In this document: piece by piece, positions 61,671-64,000 of the stretch
Position numbering within the stretch: the first letter of the stretch is position 1
Layout: each line of letters begins with the position of its first letter
Assembly: GCF_025947305.1 (NCBI RefSeq)
Contig: NZ_CP110009.1
Location: forward strand, 4,316,745 to 4,380,744
DNA: 64,000 bases
Reading direction: 5' to 3'
From: Flavobacterium sp. N3904
GTDB lineage: Bacteria; Bacteroidota; Bacteroidia; Flavobacteriales; Flavobacteriaceae
Notes under the pieces: model-generated
The model's input: the letters and a program-made list of their open reading frames with translations, nothing else
Told to the model about the DNA's origin: nothing
Databases searched by the model: none
Program-made: the position numbers and the translations under genes

Positions 61671-62759
61671 TTGTCTGTCAAAAAAACTAATCCAAGCGCT
61701 TTAAATGAAAAAGCTGGTGTTTCGCAACCCGAAACAATCAGTTCAAGCGCTATGCAACACATCAAAGAATCCAGAAAAAAACAACCCTCTGCACAAGAAT
61801 TAATTGACGGTATTTTGGCCGGAAACATACCATATTTAAGCCGTTCCATCACTTTAATCGAAAGCACAAATAGCAATCATTTGGCAAAAGCAAATGAAGT
61901 TATCAATGGCTGTCTACCTTATGCTAATAAATCAATCCGAATAGGAATTACTGGTGTTCCAGGTGTTGGAAAAAGCACTTTTATAGAAGCTTTTGGAAAA
62001 CACTTAACAAGTTTAGGCAAAAAAGTAGCTGTACTTGCTGTTGACCCAAGCAGTACAATCTCACACGGGAGCATCCTTGGTGACAAAACCCGAATGGAAG
62101 AATTGGTTAAAGACAAAAATGCATTCATAAGACCCTCGGCATCAGGAGAAACATTGGGTGGTGTGGCTCGCAAAACTCGAGAAACCATAACACTTTGCGA
62201 AGCTTCTGGCTTTGATGTTATTCTAATCGAAACTGTGGGTGTTGGACAAAGCGAAACTGCGGTTCACAGTATGGTAGATTTCTTTTTATTGCTAAAAATT
62301 TCAGGCGCAGGAGATGAACTTCAAGGGATTAAACGCGGTATTATGGAAATGGCCGATGCTATCGTAATCAATAAAGCTGATGGTGACAACATTAAAAAAG
62401 CGCAGTTAGCAAAAGTAGAATTCAACAGGGCGCTTCATTTATTTTCTGCCAAAAAATCAGGTTGGATTCCCACAACCTCAACCTGTAGCGCAATCACTCA
62501 TGAAGGGATTGATACTGTTTGGCAAACTATTTTAAATTATCTTGAGTTAGTAAATTCTAATCATTATTTCTTGGAAAAACGCAAAGAACAAAATCAATTT
62601 TGGATGATAGAAACCATTAATGATCAGTTAAAAAGTCATTTTTACAATCAGCCAGACATAAATCTATTATTGGATTCGACCAAAAAAGCGGTGCAAAATA
62701 ATGAAATATCACCTTTTGCAGCCGCTCAAATTTTATTGAAAAAATATTTTAAAACATAG
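61671..62759 (+). CDS. meaB: Methylmalonyl-CoA mutase-associated GTPase MeaB
   Basis: A G3E-family GTPase of 362 residues that loads and protects adenosylcobalamin in methylmalonyl-CoA mutase. P-loop GVPGVGKS (95-102), AVDPSSTISHGSILGDKTRM, FIRPSASGETLGGVAR, ETVGVGQSE and the NKAD specificity motif are all clear. The mutase genes are not in the window. A TTG start is used at 61671 (MSVKKTNPS); the first ATG, at residue 28, would remove part of the N-terminal helical region. Confidence 0.93.
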   Translation: MSVKKTNPSALNEKAGVSQPETISSSAMQHIKESRKKQPSAQELIDGILAGNIPYLSRSITLIESTNSNHLAKANEVINGCLPYANKSIRIGITGVPGVGKSTFIEAFGKHLTSLGKKVAVLAVDPSSTISHGSILGDKTRMEELVKDKNAFIRPSASGETLGGVARKTRETITLCEASGFDVILIETVGVGQSETAVHSMVDFFLLLKISGAGDELQGIKRGIMEMADAIVINKADGDNIKKAQLAKVEFNRALHLFSAKKSGWIPTTSTCSAITHEGIDTVWQTILNYLELVNSNHYFLEKRKEQNQFWMIETINDQLKSHFYNQPDINLLLDSTKKAVQNNEISPFAAAQILLKKYFKT

Positions 62760-62769
62760 TTTTAATTTT

Positions 62770-63567
62770 TTATCGAATGTTGCTAACTGAATTTTTAGCT
62801 GTATCATGTTTTGTTTTTACAACTCCATTTTCGACAGTAAACCCCATACGAACTTGTGTTTTTAGGGTATCTTTCAAACCCGATGTTGCTTTTTCGACAA
62901 TAACAAAAGTTAATTCATATTCACCATTTGCCAAATCTACTACAGCATTGCTTTCGTCATTAGGAATGGTAAGCACTTTTTTTTCTGAATCAGATTTTGC
63001 TATTCTACCAGTAGCAGCATACGAAGTAGCAGCTGCGCCTCCTCCAGCACCACCAGCTAAGTTGCCCACACTGGAAACCGCTGCCGAAATAATTGCACCG
63101 CCTGGCAAAGCGCCACCTAATAAAGATGCGCCTTGTCCCAAAGCACCTCCGGCTGCGTGCAATCCTTGATTTACTTTTTCGCCAAAAGCGACACACTCAT
63201 TTGTACTCAATTCCTTAATACTTTTCTCCGCTATATTGACTCTGTAACCCTCATTAAAAGGAAATAAAACAATACATCCCCCTTCAACTAATGTTACATT
63301 TATTTTTCCAGAATTTACTTTTTCTCCAAAAGTAGTACCTTGCGTTTGCTTTGCGACAGTAACATTCATCGAAATTCTATTTGGCATTCCGTTGTTGTTT
63401 ATACCATTTATACCGCTTTTTTGAGTAGGTTCGACTAAAGTACTTTCTGAAACAGAACTGGATTTGGTCGTTTTTTCTTTTACTATTTCACTGTCTTGTG
63501 CATTTACATTTGTTAATCCACACCATCCTAATGTTGCTACAAAAATTGTTGTTCTAAGATTTTTCAT
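62770..63567 (-). CDS. Secreted Gly/Ala-rich protein, unknown
   Basis: A protein of 265 residues with a signal peptide (about 1-23, ending NVNAQD). The middle part (about 130-190) is very rich in glycine and alanine, with glycine-zipper-like spacing (GGALGQGASLLGGALPGGA, VSSVGNLAGGAGGGAAATSY). Charged, strand-like segments flank it (KINVTLVEGGCIVLFPFNEGYRVNI, and NGEYELTFVIVEKATSG). A glycine zipper may insert in or lie against a membrane. I do not recognise a family. It ends 10 bases from the convergent meaB stop with no clear terminator. Confidence 0.75.
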   Translation of the reverse strand: MKNLRTTIFVATLGWCGLTNVNAQDSEIVKEKTTKSSSVSESTLVEPTQKSGINGINNNGMPNRISMNVTVAKQTQGTTFGEKVNSGKINVTLVEGGCIVLFPFNEGYRVNIAEKSIKELSTNECVAFGEKVNQGLHAAGGALGQGASLLGGALPGGAIISAAVSSVGNLAGGAGGGAAATSYAATGRIAKSDSEKKVLTIPNDESNAVVDLANGEYELTFVIVEKATSGLKDTLKTQVRMGFTVENGVVKTKHDTAKNSVSNIR

Positions 63568-63737
63568 GTCAATTCAATTTTAATGATTTATAGTTAGATA
63601 AACAAAGTTTGATTTTTGTTACCCCTCCTATTTTTAAAGCCAATATTTATGCAAAAGACAAAAAAATAGAACATTAAAATTAATCATTTGATTTTATTTG
63701 ATTACTGATTTTATTTATTATTAAACTTCTTAAAAAA

Positions 63738-63773
63738 AAACTGCAAAAGCTGTGTAACCAACTTTTGCAGTTT
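63738..63773 (-). terminator. Terminator of the epimerase gene
   Basis: A 12-bp perfect stem (AAACTGCAAAAG 63738-63749 with CTTTTGCAGTTT 63762-63773) with a T run on the minus strand. Confidence 0.88.
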
Positions 63774-63795
63774 CTATTTATAAAATAGGGTAATG

Positions 63796-64000
63796 CTATA
63801 AAAAATTATCCTGATACCATTGCACTTGTGCTTTCAAACCATCATACAAACTGGTTTTCGGGTTATAACCGAGTAATCTTCTAGCCTTATCAATTACCGC
63901 TTTGGTTCTCAATTGATCTCCAGTCCTAGCCTCTACAATTTGCAACTCAATTTTTTTATTCAAAATTTGTTCGACAATTTCAATTCCTTGTTGGGTTGTA
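63796..64000 (-). CDS. NAD-dependent epimerase/dehydratase, C-terminal fragment
   Basis: An open minus-strand frame that enters from the right window edge and ends with TAG at 63796-63798. The visible 67 residues contain EARTGDQLRTKAVIDKARR, LLGYNPKTSLYDGLK and QVQWYQDNFL, which is the usual end of UDP-sugar 4-epimerases of the extended SDR family. GDQLRTKAVIDKARRLLGY is characteristic of that group. The NAD-binding and catalytic parts lie outside, so the exact sugar is undetermined. It may belong to further surface-sugar genes beyond the edge. Confidence 0.8.
   Translation of the reverse strand, partial: TTQQGIEIVEQILNKKIELQIVEARTGDQLRTKAVIDKARRLLGYNPKTSLYDGLKAQVQWYQDNFL

Noticed and set aside
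62777..63169. Open frame of 130 codons on the plus strand
   Set aside because: It is antisense to the Gly/Ala-rich secreted protein; Pro/Ala-rich content mirrors the glycine codons on the other strand.

Overview
The window looks like a chromosomal segment from a Flavobacterium or a close relative in the Bacteroidota. It is AT-rich. Several clear promoters have the Bacteroidota form, with TAnnTTTG at about -7 and TTG or TTTG 17-24 bases upstream. It carries family hallmarks such as a fused SecDF, a TonB-dependent receptor, TPR/beta-barrel operons and MoxR/DUF58 genes, and the short intergenic repeats typical of the group. I see no tRNA, rRNA, CRISPR array, insertion sequence or prophage. Both ends cut genes: a siderophore receptor at the left lacks its N-terminus, and a sugar epimerase at the right shows only its C-terminus.

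Layout. 1-3.9 kb: iron uptake (TonB receptor, PepSY-type membrane protein) and an APC amino-acid permease. 3.9-13.8 kb: valS, a DUF1573 protein, a two-lobed retropepsin/PDZ protein, a PLP aminotransferase, folE, cysS, yidD and lgt. 14.2-20.3 kb, minus strand: secDF, mdh, gyrB. 20.8-25.8 kb, minus strand: an operon gatC-gatA-gatB/aspS, in which GatB and aspartyl-tRNA synthetase are one 1109-residue protein. 26-34.1 kb, minus strand: an amidohydrolase lipoprotein, a GreA-like protein, and a TPR protein/PhzF/outer-membrane barrel operon. 34.3-43.8 kb: an FtsE-like ATPase followed by a surface-polysaccharide block (four glycosyltransferases, a Wzx-like flippase, FdtA-like and FdtB-like dTDP-sugar enzymes, two acyltransferases). 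44.1-51.8 kb: a TRIC-type channel, then an RDD gene divergent from a six-gene SpoIIM/DUF4129/DUF4350/MoxR/DUF58 membrane operon. 51.9-64 kb: an rRNA/tRNA methyltransferase, a serine hydrolase, RelA/SpoT, a Fur-family regulator with purA, a Nudix hydrolase, an AEC transporter, an Rrf2 regulator with a NAD(P)-binding protein, MeaB, a Gly-rich secreted protein and the epimerase.

How the parts fit. Most of the window is housekeeping. The gatC-gatA-gatB/aspS operon is the most striking system: a synthetase that could make Asp-tRNA(Asn) is covalently joined to the amidotransferase that would convert it to Asn-tRNA(Asn), and a residue known to matter for tRNA discrimination is of the relaxed type. 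The polysaccharide block probably makes a glycan containing a 3-amino-3,6-dideoxyhexose. The SpoIIM/RDD/MoxR/DUF58 block looks like one membrane-associated machine of unknown job.

The intergenic DNA is also structured. There are two copies, in opposite orientation, of a roughly 115-base stem-loop element at 43.9 and 56.8 kb. There are several arrays with an exact 7-base period, one of which has entered the coding sequence of the sugar aminotransferase. There is also a CTTTGCG-type inverted repeat, and there are palindromic inserts in a signal-peptide region.
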